A model generated the notes under the pieces. It saw only the letters and a program-made list of their open reading frames with translations, was not told the DNA's origin and did not search any database. This document shows positions 16,966 through 26,042 of a stretch of 64,000 bases of DNA, in pieces. Position numbers and translations under genes: made by a program. The DNA is taken from the NCBI GenBank assembly GCA_910584045.1, contig CAJTYO010000002.1, positions 58,003-122,002 on the forward strand. Reading direction: 5' to 3'. The stretch's first letter is position 1, and each line of letters begins with the position of its first letter. The DNA is from an uncultured Oscillospiraceae bacterium. GTDB taxonomy: Bacteria > Bacillota > Clostridia > Oscillospirales > Oscillospiraceae.

Positions 16966-19224
16966 ATGGACAGGAAGTGGACAATGCACCCGCGGGACGG
17001 GTATGTGCGCATCGACAACCCCGGCGGCCGGCAGCTGGGCCTGGCACCGGACAGCCGGGTGAGTATCCTGACCGTGGACGGGTTGGCCTTCAAGGACTTT
17101 CTGGGGACCGGGGAGCTGGTTCCCTATGAGGACTGGCGGCTGAGCTATGAGGAGCGGGCGCAGGACCTGGCCCGGCGGCTGGGCGTGGAGGACATCGCGG
17201 GGCTGATGCTGTACAGCGCCCACCAGCTGATCCCGGCCAGAGGGCCCCGTGCCGCCGTGTTCGGCGGAACCTACGACGGAAAGCCCTATGAGGAGAGCGG
17301 AGCCGCCCCCTGGGATCTGACGGATCAGCAGCGGACCTTCCTCCTGCGGGACAAGGTGCGCCATGTGCTCATCATGGGCCTGGAGAGCACGGAGGCCGCC
17401 GTACGGTGGAACAACAAGCTTCAGGCCCTGGCGGAGGGCGACGGCTTCGGCATCCCCGCCAACAACAGCACCGACCCCCGCCACGGCGCGGACTCCTCCG
17501 CCGAGTACAAGGGTCAGACGGGGGAGGACATCTCCAAGTGGGCCAACGGCATCGGCCTGTCGGCCTCTTTCGACCCGGAGGTGGTGCGGGAGTTCGGAGA
17601 GATCGGGGCAAAGGAGTACCGGGCCCTGGGCATCGCCACGGCCCTCTCCCCCCAGATCGATCTGTCCACCGAGCCCCGATGGATGCGCTTTGCCGACACC
17701 TTCGGCGAGCACACACAGATGGCCATTGATATGGCCAAGGCCTACTGCGACGGCTTCCAGACCACCGAGGGCGCGCCGGAGGGCTGGGGCCGGGACAGCG
17801 TGAACACCATGGTCAAGCACTTCCCCGGCGGCGGCATGGGGGAGGCCGGGCGGGACGCCCACTACGCCTACGGAAAATACGCGGTCTATCCGGGGAAGAA
17901 CTTCGCCGAGCACCTGCGGCCTTTCACCGAGGGCGCCTTCGCCCTGGACGGCCCCACGGGGAAGGCCAGCGCGGTGATGCCCTACTACACCATCTCCCAC
18001 GGCATGGACGTGAAAAACGGCGAGGACGTGGGCAACTCCTTCAGCAAGTACCTCATACAGGACCTTCTCCGGGAGAAGCTGGGCTATGACGGCGTGGTAT
18101 GCACCGACTGGGGCATCACCCACGACGAGGGCCGCACCGAGGAGGAGTTCGCCGGCAAGTGCTGGGGCGTGGAGGGCCTGACGGAGGCGGAGCGACACCT
18201 GAAGGCCCTGGAGGCCGGAGTGGACCAGTTCGGCGGAAACAACGATGTGGCCCCGGTGCTGGAGGCCTACCGGATGGCCTGCGAGAAGTACGGGGAGGAG
18301 GCGGCCCTGGCCCGGTTCCGGCGCTCGGCCTACCGGCTGCTGCTGAACATCTTCCGGACGGGGCTGTTCGAGAACCCCTATCTGGAGCTGGAGGAGTCCC
18401 TGGGGGCGGTGGGCTGCCCGGAATTCAAGGAGAAGGGGTATCTGTCCCAGCTGAAGTCCGTGACCATGCTGAAAAACCGGGCGGGGACCTTGCCGCTGCG
18501 GGAGGGCGTCAAGGTGTACGTGCCCACCCGGCATATCCGGTCCTATCTCAGCTTCATGAGTACCCCCACCGGGGAGCAGACCGTGGTTCCGGCGGGACGG
18601 GCGGCGGCTGGCGGCTATTTCCAGGTGGTGGACACCCCGGAGGAGGCCGATGCGGCCCTATGCTTCATCGCCTCGCCCATCTCCGTGGGCTATGACCCGG
18701 AGGACCGAAGGGCGGGGGGCAGCGGCTATGTGCCCATCACGCTGCAATACCGGCCCTATCAGGCGGTATATGCCCGGGAGCACAGCCTGGCCGGCGGCGA
18801 CCCCCTGGAGGACTTTACCGACCGGGGCTACCGTGGGAAGTGGAACACCGCCGCCAACGAGGAGGACCTGGATCTGGTCATCGAGACAAAAAAGCGCATG
18901 GGCGATAGGCCCGTGGTGGTCGTGGTCACGCTGAAAAACCCCATGGTCATGGCGGAGCTGGAACCCTGGGCGGACGCGCTGCTGGTGGACTACGGAGTGT
19001 CGCCCCAGGCGGTGCTGGACGTGGTGTCCGGGCGGTACGACCCCACGGGGCTGCTGCCCATCCAGATGCCGGCGGATATGCGGACCGTGGAGGAGCAGGA
19101 GGAGGACGCGGCCTTCGATATGACCTGCTACCGGGACGGCGAGGGACACGTCTACGACTTCGGCTACGGGCTGAACTTCGAGGGCGTGATTGAGGACGAG
19201 CGGACGAAACGCTATGTAAAATAA
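16966..19224 (+). CDS. Glycoside hydrolase family 3 beta-glycosidase
   Basis: A 752-residue cytosolic-type GH3 enzyme with no signal peptide. The family motif KHFPGGG is near residue 285, and VVCTDWG near 376-382 carries the nucleophile Asp (about 380). The second alpha/beta domain follows (LKSVTMLKNR near 500, then VPTRHIRS). The substrate is not readable from sequence; beta-glucosides or xylosides are usual. A second, only distantly similar GH3 lies at 32404-34728. No transporter sits beside this copy, and it follows dapH after a 147-base gap. Confidence 0.88.
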   Translation: MDRKWTMHPRDGYVRIDNPGGRQLGLAPDSRVSILTVDGLAFKDFLGTGELVPYEDWRLSYEERAQDLARRLGVEDIAGLMLYSAHQLIPARGPRAAVFGGTYDGKPYEESGAAPWDLTDQQRTFLLRDKVRHVLIMGLESTEAAVRWNNKLQALAEGDGFGIPANNSTDPRHGADSSAEYKGQTGEDISKWANGIGLSASFDPEVVREFGEIGAKEYRALGIATALSPQIDLSTEPRWMRFADTFGEHTQMAIDMAKAYCDGFQTTEGAPEGWGRDSVNTMVKHFPGGGMGEAGRDAHYAYGKYAVYPGKNFAEHLRPFTEGAFALDGPTGKASAVMPYYTISHGMDVKNGEDVGNSFSKYLIQDLLREKLGYDGVVCTDWGITHDEGRTEEEFAGKCWGVEGLTEAERHLKALEAGVDQFGGNNDVAPVLEAYRMACEKYGEEAALARFRRSAYRLLLNIFRTGLFENPYLELEESLGAVGCPEFKEKGYLSQLKSVTMLKNRAGTLPLREGVKVYVPTRHIRSYLSFMSTPTGEQTVVPAGRAAAGGYFQVVDTPEEADAALCFIASPISVGYDPEDRRAGGSGYVPITLQYRPYQAVYAREHSLAGGDPLEDFTDRGYRGKWNTAANEEDLDLVIETKKRMGDRPVVVVVTLKNPMVMAELEPWADALLVDYGVSPQAVLDVVSGRYDPTGLLPIQMPADMRTVEEQEEDAAFDMTCYRDGEGHVYDFGYGLNFEGVIEDERTKRYVK

Positions 19225-19232
19225 AACGGCAG

Positions 19233-19273
19233 GCCCCCGGATACGTCGGCGTGTATCCGGGGGCACGGTTTTT
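19233..19273 (+). terminator. Intrinsic terminator after GH3 gene
   Basis: GCCCCCGGATAC pairs with GTATCCGGGGGC (8-nt loop), then CACGG and five Ts. Confidence 0.85.
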
Positions 19274-19435
19274 AACTTATGATCCGGCGGCTTCCTTCGC
19301 CTCCATCAGCGTTTTCAACTTCCGGTCTGCCAGACGAACCCGCGGCAAAATAGTTTTATTTCATGGGAAAATCCAAACTTGCGGGGAAAGAGTGTGGAAA
19401 TCTCTGTGGAAAATGTGAAAAACTTTCGAGAACGC

Positions 19436-19465
19436 TTGACATTTGCCCCTCCAGCGTGCTAAAAT
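19436..19465 (+). promoter_or_regulatory. Promoter of the T-box transcript
   Basis: TTGACA and TAAAAT are separated by 18 bases; the start point would fall near 19472, just before the T-box stem I. Confidence 0.75.
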
Positions 19466-19470
19466 GCCAG

Positions 19471-19760
19471 ATAAGCAAATTTTTATGAAACGCGTGGAAG
19501 GCGTTAAGTCATTTCGTGGGCGCTCTCAGAGAACCGGCGGTCGGTGCGAGCCGGGGAGCGGCGGGGTGGCGGCTGGCGCCGGAGCGGGCCGCCCCAAAGA
19601 AGTTTTTCCGGTAGGGCGGCACGGGGCTGCCTCCGTTATGCGGGCAGGGGCTTGTTGGAGTCCCGATAAGAGCGCGTCCCCGAGGACGCGAATCCGGGTG
19701 GCACCGCGGTGAAGAAAATCATCGTCCCGGGAGCAGAGCTCTGCTCCCGGGGCGTTTTTT
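19471..19760 (+). promoter_or_regulatory. T-box riboswitch (tRNA-sensing leader)
   Basis: The core T-box sequence GGGTGGCACCGCGG is at 19696-19709. Upstream, the stem I apical elements AGAGA (19528-19532) and CGGTG (19542-19546) are present in the usual order, and a strong terminator follows. T-box leaders bind a specific uncharged tRNA and then prevent termination, so the downstream genes should be induced when one amino acid runs short. I could not place the specifier codon with confidence, so the amino acid is open; a branched-chain amino acid would be the expectation from the LeuA-type gene, but that is inference. Confidence 0.9.
19723..19760 (+). terminator. T-box regulated terminator
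   Basis: The stem CCCGGGAGCAGA pairs with TCTGCTCCCGGG, followed by GCG and six Ts. It starts 14 bases after the T-box core and would compete with the antiterminator. Confidence 0.9.
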
Positions 19761-19815
19761 GTCCTCCGGCAGGGCGAAACCCACTATCTGATGAAAAAAG
19801 GAGAAGCAGATCACC

Positions 19816-21240
19816 ATGAAAACCATCGAAATTTCCGACGTGACCCTCCGACTGGCCGAGGGCGGCGGTGCACTGAGCTTCAAGGAGCGGGTGGAGATCG
19901 CCCGGACGCTGGACCGGCTGGGGGTGGACCAGATCGAACTGCCCGCCCTGAAGGATGACAAAGGGGATGTGCTGCGCAACAAGACCATCGCCTCGGTGGT
20001 GACCTCGGCGCGGCTGGCCGCCGCCGTGGGCCTGACGGAGGAGAGCGTGGAGGCCGCCTGGGACAGTGTGAAGGGTGCGCGCCGGCCGGTGCTGCACGTG
20101 ATGCTCCCGGCCTCCTCGGTGCAGATGGAGTACGTGTGCCACAAAAAAGCGCCCGCCATGCTGGAGCTGGCCAAATCTCTGGTGGCCCGGGCTCGGTACT
20201 TCACAGAGCACGTGGAGCTCTCCGTCCTGGACGCGACCCGGGCGGAGGAGGACTTTTTGTGCCGGCTGCTCGCCGAGGCGGCGGCGGCCGGGGCGGCGGT
20301 GACGGTGTGCGACTCTGCCGGGATCATGACGCCGGACGAGTGCGCGCTCTTTGTCCGCAGCCTGCTGGAGAAGGTCCCCGGGCTGGGGAAGGTGCGGCTG
20401 GGGGTGGAGCTCAGCGACGGGCTGAGGATGTCTGCGGCCTGCGCCGCTGCGGCGATAGACGCCGGCGCGTCGGTGGTGAAGGCGGCCATCACGCCCATGG
20501 GCGTGCCCTCCACCCAGGATCTGGCGGCCTATCTGACGGCCAGGGGCGAGGGCAAGGGCCTACGGTGGAATCTGCGGACCACGGAGCTGACGCGGGCGGC
20601 GGGACAGCTGCAATGGATGATGCAGACTCAGCGCAGCGGAGGCTCCCCCTTTGACAACGGGGTGGACGACACGGGTACGACGGTCTGCCTGACCGGCGGG
20701 GACAGCATCGACGAGATGGTGAAGGTTGTGCGCCATCTGGGGTACGATCTGAGCGAGGAGGACAACGCCCGGGTGTACGAGGCATTCCAGCGCATCGCGG
20801 CCAAAAAGCACTTTGTCAGCGCCCGGGAGCTGGACGCCATCGTGGCCAGCGCGGCCATGCAGGTGCCGTCGGTGTACCGGATCGCCAGCTATGTCATCAC
20901 CTGCGGAAATATGACCTCCGCCATGGCGAACCTGACGCTGGAGAAGGACGGGGAGAAGCAGCAGGGCGTATGCGCCGGGGACGGCCCCATCGACGCGGCC
21001 TTCCTGGCCATCGAGCAGATCATAGGGCACCACTACGAGCTGGCGGATTATCAGATTCAGACCGTCACCGAGGGCCGGGAGGCCATGGGCTCCGCCCTGG
21101 TGAAGCTGCGGTCCAACGGAAAGTTATATTCCGGCAACGGGATTTCCACCGACGTTATCGGCGCGAGTATCCGCGCTTATATCAGCGCGCTGAATAAGAT
21201 TGTCTACGAGGGGCGCGGCGGTAAGGAAGAGGCATTATGA
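19816..21240 (+). CDS. LeuA/HMGL-family protein lacking metal ligands, with LeuA dimer domain
   Basis: The 474-residue product aligns in outline with 2-isopropylmalate synthase: a TIM barrel (residues 1-270), linker, and a C-terminal LeuA regulatory-type domain (about 345-470, with QIQTVTEGREAMGSALVKL). The opening is ISDVTLRLAEGGG instead of the canonical DTTLRDGEQ; Asp8 and Arg12 remain but the RDGxQ part is gone. The family HxH metal motif (HCHND in typical enzymes) is replaced by GVELSDG near residues 197-203, and the later Asn-containing GERAGN is absent. It is therefore unlikely to be an ordinary metal-dependent acyl-CoA synthase. It sits behind a T-box and overlaps the next gene by four bases. 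Confidence 0.8.
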   Translation: MKTIEISDVTLRLAEGGGALSFKERVEIARTLDRLGVDQIELPALKDDKGDVLRNKTIASVVTSARLAAAVGLTEESVEAAWDSVKGARRPVLHVMLPASSVQMEYVCHKKAPAMLELAKSLVARARYFTEHVELSVLDATRAEEDFLCRLLAEAAAAGAAVTVCDSAGIMTPDECALFVRSLLEKVPGLGKVRLGVELSDGLRMSAACAAAAIDAGASVVKAAITPMGVPSTQDLAAYLTARGEGKGLRWNLRTTELTRAAGQLQWMMQTQRSGGSPFDNGVDDTGTTVCLTGGDSIDEMVKVVRHLGYDLSEEDNARVYEAFQRIAAKKHFVSARELDAIVASAAMQVPSVYRIASYVITCGNMTSAMANLTLEKDGEKQQGVCAGDGPIDAAFLAIEQIIGHHYELADYQIQTVTEGREAMGSALVKLRSNGKLYSGNGISTDVIGASIRAYISALNKIVYEGRGGKEEAL

Positions 21241-23708
21241 TGAAACTTTCTTTTTCCATTAAATACTGGAATCAGATGGACTGGGCCCAGTCCTGTCAGG
21301 CCGCCGCCGACGCGAAGCTGAGCGGTCTGGAGATCGACAGCGTAAAAAATCCTGTCCTGACGGCAAGAAGCAGCCCCGCAAATCCGGAAATGGCCGTGGC
21401 GGCCCGCCGCCAGCTGGCGGCGAAGGACCTGGCGGTGCCCTGCGTGGGTACGGCGGCGGACCTTATGTCCGCCGAGGCGGCGGATGAAATCCCCGCTGCG
21501 GTGGAGACGGCGGCCAACCTGCTGGTCCCCTATGTGGCTCTCCACACGGTCAGCGGCGACAGCCGGGCCGTCATCGACACGCTGGCCCCCCTGGTCGCCC
21601 TGGCGGAGAAGGCCGGCGTGACGCTCCTGCTGGAGAGCGCGGGCGCGCTGGCCGACACGAAAAAGCTGGTGGAGGTGCTGGACTACTTCGCCTGCGACCA
21701 CCTGGCCGCCTGCTGGAACGCCCACAGCACCTGCCTGATGCAGCGGGAGACCCCCGAGCAGACCATCACCAACCTGGGGGCCTACGTCCGCCATGTGCGC
21801 CTGACCGACGGCGCGGCCACCGGCTCCCCGGAGCTGGTGGGCGAGGGCGAGATGCCCATGCGGGAGCTTATGAACGCCCTGAAAAGCGTCAACTACGACG
21901 GCTTCATCTCCCTGCTCTGGGACCCCGCCTGGGTGGGAGGGCTGGACGACGCGGAGATGATTCTCACCCACTACGCCGTCTATATGTCCCGCTTCGAGCG
22001 GGAGGGGCGGAAAAGCCGCCTCTACTACAACGCCGCCGGAACGGGGCAGTATGTCTGGAAGAAGGATATTGTCATCGACAGCACCTTTCCCCAGGTGCTG
22101 GACCGGATGGTGGAGGAGTTCCCGGACCAATACGCCTTCAAGTACACCACATTGGACTATACCCGCACCTATGCCCAGTTCCGGGACGACGTGGACCAGT
22201 TCGCCCGGTCCCTCATCGCCCTGGGGGTGAAGAGCGGCGACAAGGTGGCCGTCTGGGCCACCAATGTGCCCGCATGGTTTATCACCTTCTGGGCCGCCAC
22301 CAAGATCGGCGCGGTGCTGGTGACGGTGAACACCGCCTACAAAATCCACGAGGCGGAGTACCTGCTGCGCCAGTCCGACACCCATACCCTGGTTATGATC
22401 GACAGCTACCGGGACAGCAGCTATGCCCAGATCATCGCCGAGCTCTGCCCCGAGCTGGCCTCCGCCCAGCCGGGGAGGCCCCTCCACTGCAAGCGGCTCC
22501 CCTTCCTGCGCAACGTCGTCACCGTGGGTTACCGTCAGGCCGGGTGCCTGACCTGGGAGGAGGCACTGTCCCTGGCGGGGAAGACCTCGCCCCAGGAGGT
22601 CCGCCGCCGCGCCGCCGCCGTGCGGCCCCACGACGTGGCCAACATGCAGTATACCTCCGGCACCACGGGTTTTCCCAAGGGCGTTATGCTGACCCACTAC
22701 AACGTGGTGAACAACGGCAAATATATCGGGGACCACATGGACCTCTCCACCGCCGACCGGATGATGATCCAGGTGCCGATGTTCCACTGCTTCGGCATGG
22801 TGCTGTCCATGACAGCCTCCATGACCCACGGCGCTACCATGTGCCCCCTGCCCTACTTCTCCCCCAAGCCCGCCCTGGCCTGCGTCAATCAGGAGCGGAT
22901 TACCACCTTTAACGGCGTGCCCACCATGTTCATCGCCATGATGAACCACCCGGACTTCGCCTCCACGGACTTCTCCCACATCCGCACGGGCATCATGGCC
23001 GGGGCCAACTGCCCCCCGGAGCTGATGCGGAAGGCCGCCGACGTGATGAATATGAAGCAGATCATCTCCGTCTTCGGCCAGACGGAGGCCTCCCCGGGGT
23101 GCACCATGAGCAGCTTCGACGACCCCCTGGACGTGCGCACAGAGACGGTGGGCAGCCGCTTTGCCAATGTGGAGTGCAGGATCATCGACCCGGATACCGG
23201 GGAGGAGTGCCCGCGGGGGGTCAGCGGCGAGTTCGTGGCCCGGGGCTACAACATCATGAAGGGCTATTACAAGATGCCCGCCGCCACCGCCGCCGCCATC
23301 GACAGCGAGTGCTGGCTCCACTCCGGGGACCTATGCTGCGAGGACGAGAACGGCAACTTTAAGGTCACAGGGCGGCTGAAGGACATGATCATCCGGGGCG
23401 GCGAGAACATCTATCCCCGGGAGATCGAGGAGTTCCTGTATACCCACCCCAAGGTCCGGGATGTTCAGGTTATCGGCGTACCCGATGAGCAGTACGGGGA
23501 GGAGATCATGGCCTGCATCATCCTCCGGGAGGGGGAGAGCGCCACGGAGGAGGAGATCAGGTCTTTTGTCCTCTCCCACATGGCCAAACACAAGGTGCCC
23601 CGGTATATCGACTTCGTAGACGCCTTCCCCATGAATGCGGCGGGGAAGATTCTCAAATACAAAATGCGGGAAGAGGCGGAGGAAAAGCTGGGCCTGAAGC
23701 GGGGCTGA
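21237..23708 (+). CDS. Fusion: xylose-isomerase-like TIM barrel + AMP-binding acyl-CoA synthetase
   Basis: An 823-residue protein in two parts. Residues about 3-255 resemble the sugar phosphate isomerase/epimerase (AP endonuclease 2-type) TIM barrel: LSGLEIDSVKNP, LLLESAGALADTK, HVRLTDGAA, YDGFISLLWDPAW. Residues about 275-820 are a complete acyl-CoA synthetase: P-loop YTSGTTGFPKG near 473, FGQTEASPG near 612, GRLKDMIIRGGENIYPREIE near 711, and the catalytic Lys in NAAGKILK near 803. Both halves run in one open frame with no sign of a frameshift. The synthetase half should activate a carboxylic acid with ATP and CoA; the barrel's job and the joint substrate are unknown. The start overlaps the LeuA-like gene (ATGATG at its stop). 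Confidence 0.85.
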   Translation: MMKLSFSIKYWNQMDWAQSCQAAADAKLSGLEIDSVKNPVLTARSSPANPEMAVAARRQLAAKDLAVPCVGTAADLMSAEAADEIPAAVETAANLLVPYVALHTVSGDSRAVIDTLAPLVALAEKAGVTLLLESAGALADTKKLVEVLDYFACDHLAACWNAHSTCLMQRETPEQTITNLGAYVRHVRLTDGAATGSPELVGEGEMPMRELMNALKSVNYDGFISLLWDPAWVGGLDDAEMILTHYAVYMSRFEREGRKSRLYYNAAGTGQYVWKKDIVIDSTFPQVLDRMVEEFPDQYAFKYTTLDYTRTYAQFRDDVDQFARSLIALGVKSGDKVAVWATNVPAWFITFWAATKIGAVLVTVNTAYKIHEAEYLLRQSDTHTLVMIDSYRDSSYAQIIAELCPELASAQPGRPLHCKRLPFLRNVVTVGYRQAGCLTWEEALSLAGKTSPQEVRRRAAAVRPHDVANMQYTSGTTGFPKGVMLTHYNVVNNGKYIGDHMDLSTADRMMIQVPMFHCFGMVLSMTASMTHGATMCPLPYFSPKPALACVNQERITTFNGVPTMFIAMMNHPDFASTDFSHIRTGIMAGANCPPELMRKAADVMNMKQIISVFGQTEASPGCTMSSFDDPLDVRTETVGSRFANVECRIIDPDTGEECPRGVSGEFVARGYNIMKGYYKMPAATAAAIDSECWLHSGDLCCEDENGNFKVTGRLKDMIIRGGENIYPREIEEFLYTHPKVRDVQVIGVPDEQYGEEIMACIILREGESATEEEIRSFVLSHMAKHKVPRYIDFVDAFPMNAAGKILKYKMREEAEEKLGLKRG

Positions 23709-23741
23709 GCCTGCCCGCCATTTGAAAGGAGGCAGGCCGCC

Positions 23742-25064
23742 ATGCCGTCTTTGGCGGATTTTCCGGGAATTTTCACAGACACTTTGATGGGGCACGCCAT
23801 ACTGACGGTCTATTTGTTCGTCATCCTGGGCAGCCGAGGTCTGGAACAGGTAAAAAGACTGCCCGTTCTGCTGCTCTCCCCTCTTGTCATCTCGGTTTTC
23901 TATGTGGTACGCAGTGCCTGTCTGCCCCAGGCTACCACCGTATATCATCTTTTGGACTCCGGCATCATCCTGCTCATATGCACCCTGTGGGTGCGGTGGG
24001 CGTGGCGCTGCCGGTTCTGGCGGGCCTTCGCAGCCGTCTGTACTGCGGGGATATTCCAGGTGGCTGTCTCCACCCTCACCATGATGCTGTTCCGTGCCCT
24101 TGTTCCGAGTGAGGTGGTGTTCTGCGTCGGCATAATCCTCACGCTGGCCAGTGCCGCTCTGCTGCGCCGCCTGCGCTTCGGATTCTGGTTCAGGCTGCTG
24201 CTGGAGGATGAGGCCGGGCTGCACTGGATAGCACTGCTCCTATTCGCCATGATGGCCGTCATGGGGGCGTTCTTGCGGATGCAGAAGGGCATCCAGCCGG
24301 ACTACCTGATCCTCTACTACCCGCTGGAGATTGTCATGGCGGCAATGAACGTGGGGCTGATTATGTATCTGGCCAAGCGCTTCGAGACCGCCCGGGTAGT
24401 GGCGGCCCAGCGGGATATCATCGCCCAGCAAATACTTTACGAGCGGGACCTGGAGGCCATCCGACGGGAGACGTATGCCTTCCGCCACGACTACAAAAAC
24501 CTGCTGGCCGGACTGTCCCAACAGGCGGGCCAGGGTGAGCTGGAGGCTGTCCAGGCGACGCTGGCGGAGCTGGGCGCGGGTTTTGACCGGCGCATCGGGG
24601 AGAAGATCCAGGCGTCCATCCAGACCGGCAATCTGCGTATTCCCCAGGTTCGGAGCGTCCTGCTGTCCAAGCTGGCGGCCATGGGGGAGAAGGGAGTGGA
24701 CTGGCGGCTGGAGGTCCTGTACCCCGTGGAACGGGTGAATATGGACGTATGGGATTTTGTGCGCTGTCTGGGCATTCTCATTGACAATGCCGCCGAGGCG
24801 GCCCTGGAGACGGAGGAGCCCTGGGTGGAGATTGTTCTGCTGGCCCGGGAGGAGACCCTGTCTCTAACGGTGTCCAACCCCTACCGGGGGACGGTTGAGC
24901 CGGACAAGATGTGGCAGGAGGGGTGGTCCACCAAGGGACCGGGGCGGGGGCTGGGACTGGCGGGCTATCTGCGCATCCTGTCGGGCTACCCCGGCGCGGT
25001 CTGCTCCACCAACTGGGCGGAGGGTGTGTTCGTCCAGGATCTCATCATAGGAGGACGTCCATGA
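23742..25064 (+). CDS. GHKL sensor histidine kinase (AgrC-like)
   Basis: A 440-residue membrane kinase. Residues 1-215 hold about six membrane segments, the layout of peptide-sensing AgrC-type receptors. The dimerisation/phosphoacceptor segment FRHDYKNLL puts His near residue 249. The ATPase domain shows GILIDNAAEAA (N box, Asn near 349) and GPGRGLGLAGY (G box), the GHKL form without a classic D/F-box layout. It begins 33 bases after the acyl-CoA synthetase fusion, with GAAAGGAGG before the ATG and no terminator between, so it probably shares the T-box transcript. No agrB or agrD gene is visible nearby. Confidence 0.88.
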   Translation: MPSLADFPGIFTDTLMGHAILTVYLFVILGSRGLEQVKRLPVLLLSPLVISVFYVVRSACLPQATTVYHLLDSGIILLICTLWVRWAWRCRFWRAFAAVCTAGIFQVAVSTLTMMLFRALVPSEVVFCVGIILTLASAALLRRLRFGFWFRLLLEDEAGLHWIALLLFAMMAVMGAFLRMQKGIQPDYLILYYPLEIVMAAMNVGLIMYLAKRFETARVVAAQRDIIAQQILYERDLEAIRRETYAFRHDYKNLLAGLSQQAGQGELEAVQATLAELGAGFDRRIGEKIQASIQTGNLRIPQVRSVLLSKLAAMGEKGVDWRLEVLYPVERVNMDVWDFVRCLGILIDNAAEAALETEEPWVEIVLLAREETLSLTVSNPYRGTVEPDKMWQEGWSTKGPGRGLGLAGYLRILSGYPGAVCSTNWAEGVFVQDLIIGGRP

Positions 25065-25804
25065 TCCATATTTATCTCTGTGACGACGACGAGGCCATCC
25101 TCCACCAGATACAGACCGCTCTGGAGTGGAAAATCTTCGTGGAAAACTACGATATGCAGGTGGTCTGTGCAGCCTCCTGTGCCCGGGAGCTCCTGGAGGC
25201 GGCGGAGGACAACCGGCGGAGCATCTACTTTCTGGATGTGGAGCTGAAGGATGGGACATGGGATGGCTTCCTGCTGGGCCGGGAGCTGCGCCGGAGGGAC
25301 CCCCACAGCACGCTGGTGTATGTGACCAGCTATGGCGACCTGGCCTGGCGGACGTTTCAATACCACCTGGAGGCTTTCGACTACATTGTCAAGGAGCCGG
25401 GACAGATTGGGCCGCAGGCGGCCCGCTGTCTGGAGGCCGTCCATGACCGCCTGCTGTCGGAGCGCCGGGACCCGGCGGAGCTGTTCACTTTGCGGGTGGG
25501 GGACGAGATAAGACATATCCCTCTGGCCGATATTCTGTATTTCGAGACTGCCTCCAAGGCCCACCACGTGCTTCTCCACACCGCAGACAGCCGGGTGGAC
25601 TTCCTCGGCAGCCTGGGGGAGTTGGAGCGGGAGCTGGACGGGCGGTTCATTCGGATTCACCGGGCCTATCTGGTTGCGGCGGACAAGATTGAAGCAATGG
25701 ATCTGAAGCGCGGCACGGTCCGGGTCGGGGGGCGGGAATGTCTTATGTCCCGGTCCGGCTGGGCGGCTCTGCGCGTCAGAAAAGTGGACGGGCCGCTTTT
25801 TTGA
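25061..25804 (+). CDS. LytTR-family response regulator (AgrA-like)
   Basis: The ATG at 25061 overlaps the kinase stop by four bases and follows TAGGAGGACGTCC; it gives 247 residues. The receiver domain has the acidic triad start CDDDEA (residues 7-12), phosphoacceptor Asp near 59 in FLDVEL, and the conserved Lys in VKEPGQ near 114. The C-terminal LytTR DNA-binding domain runs from about 145 to 240 (ADILYFETASKAHHVLLHT, FIRIHRAYLVAADKI). It is the cognate partner of the preceding GHKL kinase. Repeats resembling LytTR target sites lie about 190 bases downstream. Confidence 0.9.
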   Translation: MIHIYLCDDDEAILHQIQTALEWKIFVENYDMQVVCAASCARELLEAAEDNRRSIYFLDVELKDGTWDGFLLGRELRRRDPHSTLVYVTSYGDLAWRTFQYHLEAFDYIVKEPGQIGPQAARCLEAVHDRLLSERRDPAELFTLRVGDEIRHIPLADILYFETASKAHHVLLHTADSRVDFLGSLGELERELDGRFIRIHRAYLVAADKIEAMDLKRGTVRVGGRECLMSRSGWAALRVRKVDGPLF

Positions 25805-25955
25805 GAGCGGGGTTCGGGGCGAGTTTGGCCCGAAAAGTAAAGTATTTTTATGAGGTCTGTGCTCCGCGTGGCTCATACCGGCGTTTCGCACCTCCCATAC
25901 ACTATAGCTCGCGCCGTTGTGTTTTGCATTTTTTATTCGGGATGAGTATTAGGGC

Positions 25956-25984
25956 TTGACGGGAGAGGGAAAATAGAGTAAAAT
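25956..25984 (+). promoter_or_regulatory. Promoter of the M23 peptidase gene
   Basis: TTGACG and TAAAAT are separated by 17 bases. The predicted start point is near 25991, inside the TGTAACT repeat zone. Confidence 0.7.
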
Positions 25985-25989
25985 GCCTC

Positions 25990-26027
25990 TGTAACTGTTT
26001 TGTAACTCTTTGCCCTGCTTTGTAACT
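25990..26027 (+). promoter_or_regulatory. Three TGTAACT repeats, possible LytTR operator
   Basis: TGTAACT occurs at 25990, 26001 and 26021. On the minus strand the first reads ACAGTTACA, close to the AgrA-type LytTR half-site ACAGTTAAG. Spacings are 11 and 20 bases, about one and two helical turns. They overlap the predicted transcription start, so a bound protein would more likely block than activate. Confidence 0.4.
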
Positions 26028-26042
26028 ATCGGAGGATACGAA

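Noticed and set aside
19277..19345. Short minus-strand tail reading like the end of a basic protein
   Set aside because: Only about 22 codons, no start, no neighbour that continues it; too short to call a pseudogene.
21204..23321. 705-codon minus-strand open frame
   Set aside because: It lies opposite the TIM-barrel/acyl-CoA-synthetase fusion and has the Gly/His/Val-rich composition of an antisense shadow.
25805..26042. Possible agrD-like pheromone gene behind the LytTR regulator
   Set aside because: No short frame with a ribosome site and a Cys/Ser-containing peptide core was found, and no agrB processing enzyme is present.
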